A program made the position numbers and the translations under genes. From Oscillospiraceae bacterium (GTDB taxonomy: Bacteria > Bacillota > Clostridia > Oscillospirales > Ruminococcaceae), in assembly GCA_021203065.1 (NCBI GenBank), contig JAJQBX010000021.1, positions 194,514-258,513 on the forward strand: DNA of 64,000 nucleotides, in the 5' to 3' direction. Positions 7,650 through 14,910 of this stretch are shown piece by piece; position 1 is the stretch's first letter, and each line of letters opens with the position of its first letter. The notes under the pieces were generated by a model that worked only from the letters and a program-made list of their open reading frames with translations, did not search any database and was not told the DNA's origin.

Positions 7650-10439
7650 TTATATTGCGGCTCCGACGCTGCCTGAGTCGCCGCCTTGGCTTCCGCCTCT
7701 GCCGCCGCCCATGTTGCCGCCGCCTTGGTTGCCACCCATGTTGCCACCGATGTCTCCGCCCATATCTCCGCCGGAGTTGTCGGGAGTGGTCATGTCGCCG
7801 CTGTCAAAGCTGTCGCCTCTGCCGCCGTCCATATTGCCGCCACCCATGTTTCCACCGGTCATTCCGCCCATGGTGGATTCGCTGTAGATAAGGCTTGAGA
7901 GGGTGACAGATGCGCTGTTGCTGCCGTAGGTTATGGTGTAGGTTGAGCCTGTTGTAAGGCTTGGACAGCTTATGAGTATGCACGAATAGGACGATTCACA
8001 GGTGTATGAAACCAGAACGTTTCCGCTTGAGTCTTTAAGGGTGATTGTGTCGCCCGAAGAGCCGCTTGCCGAGAGGAGCATTGCGCCCTGAGTTGAGCTT
8101 GAGCCAAAGTTCTCCTGCATCCCGGATGAGCCAACCGCCACCAAGATACCGCCGGTAATAGTTCCCGAGGACTCCCAGTCAACAGGAGCATCGGCAGCTG
8201 TCGTAGGTCCGGATACATAGAGCTCGCCGCCCGACATTGTGAACGAACCGTTCGAGTCAAGTCCGTCGCCACTCGCCTTGACATAGGTGACGCCGCCGGA
8301 GATTGTTATCGAAGAAGATGAGCTGCTCGAGGAGAACGAATCTCCTCCGAAGCCTCCGAAGCCTCCGAATCCGCTTGAGTCTCCGCCGCCAGCGGCATTC
8401 AAGCCGTCGTCGCTTGCTACAAGGTCGATATTTCCGCCGGAGATGACCAAAGTTGTGCCCTCCAAGCCCTCATAGCTCTGGGTGATGGTGATAGTTCCAC
8501 CCGAAACAGTGAGCGTTTCGTCAGCGTGCATTCCGTCATCACCGGTCGCAATGTCGAATGTGCCTCCGGAGATGGTGACGTCGCCGTTTGAATGAACGCC
8601 GTCGTCCTCCGAATCTATGATGAACGTGCCGCCGGAAATGGTCACTTCCGTTCCGCCCTTCAAGCCCTTTGTGCTCGACGAGTCGTCGGAGGTGCTCGAT
8701 CCGCCCCAGCCATCCCAGCTGAAGGCTCCGCCGGAGGTGTAGGAGGTCGAAACCTCGCCTGCACCGTCAGCAGTGGTGATGTCAAAGTCGCCGTCCTCAA
8801 TCTGCAAATATGTCGCCGCACTGATTCCGTCGCCATCGGCGGTTATCTTAAATGTGCCGCCGGAGATATAGACAAAGCCTATTGAAGTGTCGGTTGAATC
8901 CTCAGCATGGATTCCGTCCTTGGTGGAGCTGATGGTGAAGCTTCCGTTTGCAATTCTCACGCTCTCGCCAGCCGAAAGCCCGTGACCGCCGGCAGTAATT
9001 TTAGCCGAGGAAAGGGAAGTGATCTGCAGTGTCGAATCCGCATGAATTCCGTCGTCATCGGCATTTATGGTGAATGTTCCGCCGGAAATCGTTATACTTC
9101 CGTCTGAGTGGATGGCATCGTCAGCCGAATCGATAGTGAGAGTGCCGCCGGTCACCTTGACCGAGCTTACCGCCTTTATGCCCTTGAGGCTTGTATTGGA
9201 GGTTGAAAGCCCTGCATCAATTGTGATTCTTCCGCCCTCGATGGTGACATAAGTCGCCGCACTGATTCCGTCGTCGTCAGAAGAAATCTTAAGAGTGCTT
9301 CCTGAGATATAGACAAAGCCTATTGTCGAATCCTCCGAGCTCTCCGAGTGAATTCCGTCCTTGGCGGAAACTATTGTAATAGTTCCGTCGGCGATTCTTA
9401 CGCTTTCATAAGCGGAAAGCCCGTGACCGTCCGAGTCAATTTCAATCGTCGAATCGGTGATTATAACAGCCAAGTCTGACTGAATTCCCTCGTCGACAGC
9501 GGATATTGTGAAGTCGCCGTCTTTTATTGTGACACTGTTCGATGCGCTGATTCCGTCGTCGGAGGATGTAATATCGTAAGTTCCGCCGGTGATGTAGATA
9601 TAGCCAAGGCTTGTGTCGTCCGAATTCTCCGAATGGATGCCGTCCTTGCCGGCTGAAATGGTGAACGTGCCACCTGCAATCTTGACGCAGTCCTTGCCGC
9701 TCAAGCCGTGGCTTGCGGCGGTAATATTGTAGGTTCCGCTCGTGATGACGAGGTCATCCTTCGAAACGATGCCGTGTCCTGCGCTTGCATTTATCGTAAG
9801 AGTTCCCGAACCATTGAGGGTCAGGTCGTCTTTTGAATAGATGACAGCATCAATGCTGTTGTCGTCGATGGCGACATAGCTTCCGCCGTTTGCAAGGGTG
9901 TTCGAAGTCCCAGACGCAGTCGTGATATAAACCTTGTCCGCATTGAGAACGTATATAGCGGCAGAGGTTTTGCTCGTAATCGAAACGCCGCTTAGGACAA
10001 TCTGAATCTCGTCCTTGCTGTCAGCATCGACAATAATCATGCCGTCGGAAAGAGTTCCGCTTACGATATAAGTTCCCGCATTGGTGATGGTGACTGTAGT
10101 CCCCGAAATAGTGACCGATGATGAATTGGTCGTAGCAGATGTGCCCGAAAGGGTTATAGTCGCGCTCGACTCCTCGTCATAGCCGACCTCATAGTCCTCA
10201 TCGTCAAATATTTCGCTTTCTTCCACTCCGGTTGTTGTGTCCACAAACATCGTTTCCGGGTCTGCCTCAACTATTTCCGAATCGACTATTTCTGCAAACA
10301 TCTCACTCGAATCAATCGAGACAAGAGGGTTGTCTTCGTCAGAATCAGACGAAGAGCTCACCGCACACCCCGAAAAGCATGTAATGAACAAAGCCGCCGA
10401 AATCATAAGCGACAAAATAACTTTTATCCTGTGTTTCAT
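7650..10439 (-). CDS. Large parallel beta-helix lipoprotein, Cthe_2159-type carbohydrate-binding domain
   Basis: This is a 929-residue exported protein. It has a lipoprotein signal with lipobox FSGC (Cys25), an acidic stretch to about residue 90, then repeated strands such as VTISGGTFTI, DDGIHADSTL and GKDGIHSE, typical of right-handed beta-helix proteins of the Cthe_2159 carbohydrate-binding family. A longer unit beginning with HGLS recurs near residues 243, 338 and 485, so the core grew by internal duplication. The last 70 residues are Gly/Met/Asn-rich (MGGNMGGG-like repeats). The founding member binds acidic and cellulosic polysaccharides. The SD is AGGAG. It is third in an operon after the VTC protein and DUF4956. 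Ligand and exact role are not determinable here. Confidence 0.87.
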   Translation of the reverse strand: MKHRIKVILSLMISAALFITCFSGCAVSSSSDSDEDNPLVSIDSSEMFAEIVDSEIVEADPETMFVDTTTGVEESEIFDDEDYEVGYDEESSATITLSGTSATTNSSSVTISGTTVTITNAGTYIVSGTLSDGMIIVDADSKDEIQIVLSGVSITSKTSAAIYVLNADKVYITTASGTSNTLANGGSYVAIDDNSIDAVIYSKDDLTLNGSGTLTINASAGHGIVSKDDLVITSGTYNITAASHGLSGKDCVKIAGGTFTISAGKDGIHSENSDDTSLGYIYITGGTYDITSSDDGISASNSVTIKDGDFTISAVDEGIQSDLAVIITDSTIEIDSDGHGLSAYESVRIADGTITIVSAKDGIHSESSEDSTIGFVYISGSTLKISSDDDGISAATYVTIEGGRITIDAGLSTSNTSLKGIKAVSSVKVTGGTLTIDSADDAIHSDGSITISGGTFTINADDDGIHADSTLQITSLSSAKITAGGHGLSAGESVRIANGSFTISSTKDGIHAEDSTDTSIGFVYISGGTFKITADGDGISAATYLQIEDGDFDITTADGAGEVSTSYTSGGAFSWDGWGGSSTSDDSSSTKGLKGGTEVTISGGTFIIDSEDDGVHSNGDVTISGGTFDIATGDDGMHADETLTVSGGTITITQSYEGLEGTTLVISGGNIDLVASDDGLNAAGGGDSSGFGGFGGFGGDSFSSSSSSSSITISGGVTYVKASGDGLDSNGSFTMSGGELYVSGPTTAADAPVDWESSGTITGGILVAVGSSGMQENFGSSSTQGAMLLSASGSSGDTITLKDSSGNVLVSYTCESSYSCILISCPSLTTGSTYTITYGSNSASVTLSSLIYSESTMGGMTGGNMGGGNMDGGRGDSFDSGDMTTPDNSGGDMGGDIGGNMGGNQGGGNMGGGRGGSQGGDSGSVGAAI

Positions 10440-10474
10440 ATTATCTTTTCTCCTGCTAAGCTAAATAGCTTCTA

Positions 10475-11170
10475 CTAAAGCTCCGCTACCTGATTTTCCT
10501 GCTTGTTGATGGAAATCTCAAGGTTTCCGTTGCGGCAGCGAAGCTGGTCAATAAATTCCTTTTCCTTTGCCGGGTCTCTTAAAACAATGTCGTAAGTAAG
10601 GCGGTAAAGACTGCCCATGTTGGTGGTCTTGACGTGGGTGAGCTCGTGCTCGGAGGTGTACTCCTTCAGGAGGTCGTCAAAAATACCAGTGTAGTCAAGA
10701 TCCTCAGGAATTGTTATGTGGAGGGTTTTGTACTTCTGAGCTCTCTTCCTGATGCCGAAGTCAAGTGTTGAGTAGAGCATGCTTACAGCTCCGAAGAGAA
10801 CGGCGCAGAGGAATCCAAACCCGATATAGCCCATTCCGACAACAAGTCCTGTTCCCATTGCGAGGAAGATTGCCGTTATCTCCTTTGCAGTTCCGGCAGC
10901 AGAACGGAATCTGACGAGGCTGAATGCTCCGGCAACAGCAACAGCGGTGCCGATATTTCCGTTTACCATCATTATGACAACGCAGACAACCGCCGGCAAA
11001 AGGGCGATTGTCGCAACAAAGCTCTTGGTGTATCTTGTCCTGTACATATAGCAAAGAGCAAGGATAAGCCCGATAGCGAGTGCGGATACCACACAGGCTA
11101 AGAAGTCTGAAATAGCTATTGTGGTTGCAGTGTCCGAGTCGAAAATTCCTTTGAATATATTATTAAGCAT
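10475..11170 (-). CDS. DUF4956 membrane protein
   Basis: This 231-residue protein has about four hydrophobic helices in the first 140 residues, the conserved FSLVRFRSAAGTAKEI segment near residues 83-98, and a soluble C-terminal half resembling a small alpha/beta regulatory domain. The motif resembles the MgtC-like motif of the DUF4956 family. Function is unknown. In many Firmicutes, DUF4956 genes sit directly after a VTC-domain gene. Here the ATG overlaps the VTC stop by eight bases, arguing for translational coupling and a shared complex. The beta-helix lipoprotein follows after 35 bases. Confidence 0.85.
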   Translation of the reverse strand: MLNNIFKGIFDSDTATTIAISDFLACVVSALAIGLILALCYMYRTRYTKSFVATIALLPAVVCVVIMMVNGNIGTAVAVAGAFSLVRFRSAAGTAKEITAIFLAMGTGLVVGMGYIGFGFLCAVLFGAVSMLYSTLDFGIRKRAQKYKTLHITIPEDLDYTGIFDDLLKEYTSEHELTHVKTTNMGSLYRLTYDIVLRDPAKEKEFIDQLRCRNGNLEISINKQENQVAEL

Positions 11171-11921
11171 AGAGTCGTCCTCCGGTTGTTACCTGAATTG
11201 TGTTTACTGGGGTTGTGTGGCTTAAGCTGTGCTCTTCAAGCATCATGCGATAAGCCGTGCCATATTTCGAGAAAGAGGCCTTGAATACTCCTAATCTGTT
11301 CAGCTCGTGGCTCATCCATAGGGGATACCCGCCTGCGGTTTTAATCTCCATAAGGGTCATGCCACTTTCAAGTATCGAGAGCCCATAGGCATCGCTTGCG
11401 AGCGAAAAGTCATCCTGACGGCAGAGAATGTTCTCATCAAATGTCACTCTGAAATCAGACCCGTCGTCCGAATAGTAGGCTTCTCTTTCGTAGGAGATGA
11501 ACATCGCTGGTCGCAGGTCGCCATAGTAGTTCCGGAAATATTCAATCTCGTTCGCAATCTGCGAGTGAACCGGCAGGGGAATGCCGTGTAAAAGGCAAAG
11601 CGTCGCTTCGCCGGCAGGCATCTCAAGCCGCCTCTTATATACAACCGACTTATATTTCTTTTTCAGCTCCACAAATGCCGGGTCGTCAGGACCGGTTCTG
11701 CGGTAGCTGCGAAGCCTCAGCTTTTCCTTGTAGGTGGGACTTTCGAGAGAGTGCCTTATAAGGCGGTAGTTTTCTGTATCAAAGTATATATTTCTTATCG
11801 TTGTTCTTCCGTACTTGTCGAGCTCCATGTAAGGTCGCATGGTCTCCTGTATAGCGTACTTCTGGGCACGGGTCAGCATGTATTTGACTTCGTAGCGTTT
11901 GAATGTCGCCTGATAGTCCAT
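11163..11921 (-). CDS. VTC-domain protein (triphosphate tunnel metalloenzyme fold), polyphosphate polymerase-like
   Basis: The 252-residue protein shows the paired charged strands of the VTC/TTM tunnel fold: RYEVKY near residue 9, EKLRLRSYRR near residues 66-75, FVELKKKY near 83-90, YEREAYY near 144 and LMEIKT near 205. Eukaryotic VTC4 makes polyphosphate from ATP, and bacterial VTC proteins paired with DUF4956 are annotated as polyphosphate polymerase domain proteins, without certainty about product. The SD AAAGGAGG lies seven bases upstream. It heads the VTC-DUF4956-beta-helix operon, has a 130-base structured leader, and its promoter carries the same direct-repeat box as the neighbouring two-component system. 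Confidence 0.86.
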   Translation of the reverse strand: MDYQATFKRYEVKYMLTRAQKYAIQETMRPYMELDKYGRTTIRNIYFDTENYRLIRHSLESPTYKEKLRLRSYRRTGPDDPAFVELKKKYKSVVYKRRLEMPAGEATLCLLHGIPLPVHSQIANEIEYFRNYYGDLRPAMFISYEREAYYSDDGSDFRVTFDENILCRQDDFSLASDAYGLSILESGMTLMEIKTAGGYPLWMSHELNRLGVFKASFSKYGTAYRMMLEEHSLSHTTPVNTIQVTTGGRLYA

Positions 11922-11980
11922 TAGGTGTCCTCCTTTTAGGTTTCGAGGGGTGTTGCAATAAAACTTAATGTGGGGGCTCC

Positions 11981-12051
11981 CTAAGACACGCCACTGGTTC
12001 GGGTTCCGAAAGGAGTTCAGAAAGAGTACGAATGTCGTGGACGTGTCTTAA
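11981..12051 (-). ncRNA. Structured 5' leader of the VTC operon
   Basis: TAAGACACG at 11982-11990 is the exact reverse complement of 12042-12050, and the pairing continues with CCAC/GTGG across one bulge, giving a stem of about 13 bp. Inside, UUCGG-AAC-CCGAA can form a second hairpin on the minus-strand transcript. The predicted transcription start (just left of the -10 at 12063-12068) places this element at the extreme 5' end of the mRNA, about 60 bases before the SD. It matches no riboswitch I recognise. Confidence 0.5.
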
Positions 12052-12062
12052 GGATTGTTTAA

Positions 12063-12094
12063 ATTATACTTAACATTCCTTAACTCTGCCTTAA
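12063..12094 (-). promoter_or_regulatory. VTC operon promoter with response-regulator direct repeats
   Basis: On the minus strand, TTAAGG (12089-12094), a 5-base spacer, TTAAGG (12078-12083), a 9-base spacer and TATAAT (12063-12068). No good -35 hexamer is present at the usual place; the repeats replace it, as in OmpR/PhoB-class activated promoters. The identical layout occurs upstream of the response-regulator gene. Confidence 0.72.
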
Positions 12095-12120
12095 AACAAT
12101 GTGAAAATAAGGCTAAAGTT

Positions 12121-13392
12121 TTATGATGGAAGTGTGACGGTGATCAAAAGCGAATTCTCGTCGGTGGTGGAAGCCGCAATTTTTCCCTTATGAGCAGTCA
12201 CTATAGCCGCTGCTATCGAAAGCCCCAAGCCATATCCTCCGGTCTGGGAATTTCTGCTCTCGTCGGTGCGGTAGAACCGGTCAAACAGATGAGGCAGGCT
12301 TTCCTTTGGCATATAAGGGCAGGTGTTGAACAGAGTGAGCCTTATAGTCCCTCTCTGCTGCTCGAGCGTCAGGGTGATGATACCGTGCTCGTCCGAATAC
12401 TTCATTGCGTTGTCAAGAAGCGTCGAAAGAAGCCTTCTTATTGCCTTTTCGTCTCCGCAAAGGCTTATCATCGGCTGAATTGAACCGGATAGGTTCTTTT
12501 CGTGTGTCTTCGCCAGCGACCGGTATTCCTCGAGAACCTCCTCAACTACATCCGAAAGCGGGAAGTCGAGCATCGTGAACTGAGGCTGCGCTTCGTCCAT
12601 TCTCGAAAGAGCAATAAGGCTGTTCGTCATGTCGGTAAGCCTTGCAACCTGATTTTTTATGTCGGTAATCCATTCGCTTTCTCCGATGTCCATCTCAAGA
12701 ACTTCAGCGTCTGCACCGATTACGGTAAGGGGAGTCTTGAGGTCGTGCCCGGCGTCGGTGATGAATCTGCGTTGCTTTTCGTAGTTCTCCCAAAACGGCT
12801 TGACAATTCTTCCCGAAAGGAAGATAAGAAGTATCAGAACCATCCCGAGTCCTGCCAAAGAAACGCCAAGGCTTGCGATGATGACCGTTCTGAACGTCGA
12901 GAGATTTCTTGCGCAGTCTAAGAACACAACAGTGGTTTCCGTTTCGCCCTCGTAAACAAGATACCGGTAGTCGTCCAAGAATCCTTTTGTCTTGTTTTTC
13001 GAGAGAGCCTCCTCGGCGTATTCAACAGCCGCAGAGCTGTCAACTGCGGCAATCTTACCGGTGTTGACGGAAACAAGGCTTCCCGAGCGGGTATTGTAGG
13101 TCACGGTGAAGTATCTCGTCTCATATTCAAGCTCAGGAGAGCTTAGGATGTCGTTCTTCAGTCTGTTGCCACCGCCGCCTCCTCCGATGTCGTTAGGGGC
13201 ATCGCTCGGCGGCGATTCGTCTTTTTCAGGAAAGCTTCCGTTGTTGTCAGCTAAAAGTGCCAGAACAACGTCCGCATCGTCAATTATTCCCCGATAGGTC
13301 GAATATGCTATAACTCCGACGACAACCGAGAGAACTATGATAAGGGAGAGCATTGTAGCACCAATGAGCTTAAGGCGCAGATTATTAATCAT
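12121..13392 (-). CDS. Sensor histidine kinase
   Basis: This membrane sensor kinase is 423 residues long from the ATG at 13392. A first transmembrane helix spans about residues 8-30; an extracellular sensor of about 130 residues contains a run of glycines; a second helix lies near residues 155-180. Then come the HisKA box AGHDLKTPLTV (His near residue 216), an N box (LLDNAMKYS), and a C-terminal GYGLGLSIA ATP-binding segment. The start was chosen because it overlaps the response-regulator stop by eight bases, a common coupling; an upstream start at 13422 would overlap more. It phosphorylates the adjacent OmpR-type regulator. Its stimulus is unknown; the VTC/beta-helix operon downstream suggests an envelope or phosphate-related cue. 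Confidence 0.93.
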   Translation of the reverse strand: MINNLRLKLIGATMLSLIIVLSVVVGVIAYSTYRGIIDDADVVLALLADNNGSFPEKDESPPSDAPNDIGGGGGGNRLKNDILSSPELEYETRYFTVTYNTRSGSLVSVNTGKIAAVDSSAAVEYAEEALSKNKTKGFLDDYRYLVYEGETETTVVFLDCARNLSTFRTVIIASLGVSLAGLGMVLILLIFLSGRIVKPFWENYEKQRRFITDAGHDLKTPLTVIGADAEVLEMDIGESEWITDIKNQVARLTDMTNSLIALSRMDEAQPQFTMLDFPLSDVVEEVLEEYRSLAKTHEKNLSGSIQPMISLCGDEKAIRRLLSTLLDNAMKYSDEHGIITLTLEQQRGTIRLTLFNTCPYMPKESLPHLFDRFYRTDESRNSQTGGYGLGLSIAAAIVTAHKGKIAASTTDENSLLITVTLPS

Positions 13393-14065
13393 CGGGAATC
13401 TCCTCCAGTGAATATCCGGCATTTCTGACAGCCTTTATTTGGATGTTTGCCTTGAGGGCGTCAAGCTTCTTTCTTAAGTACGAGATGTAAACCCAGACGA
13501 CATTTATCTCCGAATCGGTGTCGTAGCCCCAGATTTTCTCAAGGAATCTTTCCGACGGGATGATGGTGTGCGGGTTGCTTATAAGAAACTCAAGCATCTG
13601 GAACTCCTTGTTGGCAAGCCTTAAGCTTCCCGTGGGAGTGGAAAGCTCGAAAGTCGCACGATCGAGGGTTACGTTTCCGAACTTTATCTGTGAGCTCTGG
13701 TGCTGGGTGGAGGTTCTCGTCATAGCCCTTATTCTCGCCAGAAGCTCCTGAGAATTGAAAGGCTTCGTAAGATAGTCGTTTGCGCCGAGATCTAAGCCTG
13801 CAACCTTGTCGCTCACCTCCGAGCGTGCCGTAAGCATGAGAACAGGAACGGTGTTGCCCTTTCTCCGCATTTCCCTTAAAACGGTGAACCCGTCAACCTT
13901 AGGCATCATGATGTCAAGAATCACTCCGTCATAATTGTCCGCTTCGAGGAAGTTAAGGGCTTCCTGTCCGTCATAAACGGCATCAACCGAGTAGTTGTTT
14001 CTCTCCAATATCGCAACCAAAGCCTTCGACAAAGCCCTTTCATCCTCCGCCAAAAGAAGTCTCAT
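13385..14065 (-). CDS. OmpR/PhoB-family response regulator
   Basis: The 226-residue protein has an N-terminal receiver (acidic pocket Glu7/Asp8, phospho-acceptor Asp51 in GVILDIMMP, Lys near 101 in YLTKPF) and a C-terminal winged helix (FELSTPTGSLRLANKEFQMLEF... layout, with the recognition helix near VVWVYISYLRKKLD). An SD of GGGAGG lies upstream of the ATG. The histidine kinase follows with overlapping ends. A TTAAGG-type direct repeat is present both in its own promoter and in the promoter of the neighbouring VTC operon, so autoregulation and control of that operon are likely. Confidence 0.94.
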   Translation of the reverse strand: MRLLLAEDERALSKALVAILERNNYSVDAVYDGQEALNFLEADNYDGVILDIMMPKVDGFTVLREMRRKGNTVPVLMLTARSEVSDKVAGLDLGANDYLTKPFNSQELLARIRAMTRTSTQHQSSQIKFGNVTLDRATFELSTPTGSLRLANKEFQMLEFLISNPHTIIPSERFLEKIWGYDTDSEINVVWVYISYLRKKLDALKANIQIKAVRNAGYSLEEIPDD

Positions 14066-14096
14066 TGCACTTCCTCCCTTATTTATTGCTACTATT

Positions 14097-14128
14097 ATAA
14101 TACTATTCCAACCTAAAATCTACCTTAA
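14097..14128 (-). promoter_or_regulatory. Promoter and direct repeats of the two-component system
   Basis: On the minus strand, TTAAGG (14123-14128), five bases, TTTAGG (14112-14117), nine bases and TATTAT (14097-14102). The architecture and spacing match the VTC operon promoter base for base in layout. Confidence 0.72.
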
Positions 14129-14157
14129 ATTTCGGTGAATGTTCGAAAAAACAGTGG

Positions 14158-14194
14158 AAAATTTAAAGACCGAAGCCCGTTTATGACTTCGGTC
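14158..14194 (-). terminator. Terminator after rqcP
   Basis: GACCGAAG (14168-14175) pairs with CTTCGGTC (14187-14194). Read on the minus strand it is followed by TTTAAATTTT, so it ends the hup-rqcP transcript before the two-component genes. Confidence 0.75.
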
Positions 14195-14210
14195 CTGAGG
14201 TTAAAAGCAA

Positions 14211-14453
14211 TCAGGGGATAATTTCATACTGTCCGGCGGCTGTTTCTTTCGTCGCATACTCTGAAACGGAAAGGACTTTTACCTTGAGTGGATTTTTCCC
14301 GAGCTTAATTTCAATAATGTCGCCGACCTTGACCTCATAGGATGCCCTTGCGGGCTTGCCGTTCGCAATAATTCTTCCTGCGTCGCAGGCTTCGTTGGCA
14401 ACGGTTCTGCGCTTTATGAGGCGGCTGACTTTCAGGTATTTGTCAAGTCTCAT
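14211..14453 (-). CDS. rqcP: S4-domain RNA-binding protein, RqcP (YabO/Hsp15 type)
   Basis: The 80-residue protein is a single S4 domain: MRLDKYLKVSRLIKRRT at the N-terminus and a beta hairpin with VKVGDIIEIKLG. RqcP assists ribosome-associated quality control by binding stalled 50S subunits with RqcH and helping Ala-tailing. In Bacilli and Clostridia yabO sits close to spoVB-type and hup genes, as here, where hup lies 50 bases upstream and a SpoVB-type gene before that. The terminator at 14158-14194 follows. Recognition rests on size, motif and neighbourhood. Confidence 0.88.
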   Translation of the reverse strand: MRLDKYLKVSRLIKRRTVANEACDAGRIIANGKPARASYEVKVGDIIEIKLGKNPLKVKVLSVSEYATKETAAGQYEIIP

Positions 14454-14503
14454 ATTTTTACACTCCTAAAAAACAAAGCCGACCGCTGTCGGCTTGTGTC
14501 TTA

Positions 14504-14776
14504 TTACTCAACAGACTCTTTGAGAGCCTTGCCGGGTTTGAAAGCAGGAACTTTTCTTGCAGCAATAGCAATCTTTTCACCGGTTCTGGGGTTGATGCCC
14601 TCTTTAGCCTGACGCTCTCTTACTTCAAATGTTCCGAAACCGATGAGAGAAACCTTCTCACCCTCGGAAAGAGCCTCGGTGATTGCGGCAACAACTGCCG
14701 ATACAGCCTTCTCAGAATCCTTCTTGGAAAGACCGGACTTATCCGCAACCTTGCTTACTAATTCAACTTTTGTCAT
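14504..14776 (-). CDS. hup: HU-family DNA-binding protein
   Basis: The 90-residue nucleoid protein starts [18 protein letters not shown] and carries the HU/IHF arm signature [20 protein letters not shown] around residues 46-65, then a C-terminal helix. It binds and bends DNA as a dimer. I chose the ATG at 14776 because it has a strong GGAGGA nine bases upstream and the family N-terminus; an upstream ATG would add 11 unrelated residues. It lies between the SpoVB-type flippase and rqcP. Confidence 0.95.
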   Translation of the reverse strand: MTKVELVSKVADKSGLSKKDSEKAVSAVVAAITEALSEGEKVSLIGFGTFEVRERQAKEGINPRTGEKIAIAARKVPAFKPGKALKESVE

Positions 14777-14910
14777 GATGACTTCCTCCGTAATTATTTC
14801 GCACTGCATTCATAGATCCATAAGCTACAAATGCGCTTGCAAATGCGTCGGTGATGACCGACAAATCGATATACTTATCTTACACTGATTTTTTTAAAAA
14901 TACAAGAGTT

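Noticed and set aside
7655-7898. Arg/Cys-rich and Ala/His-rich plus-strand frames
   Set aside because: Both are shadows of the Gly/Met/Asn repeats at the end of the beta-helix gene.
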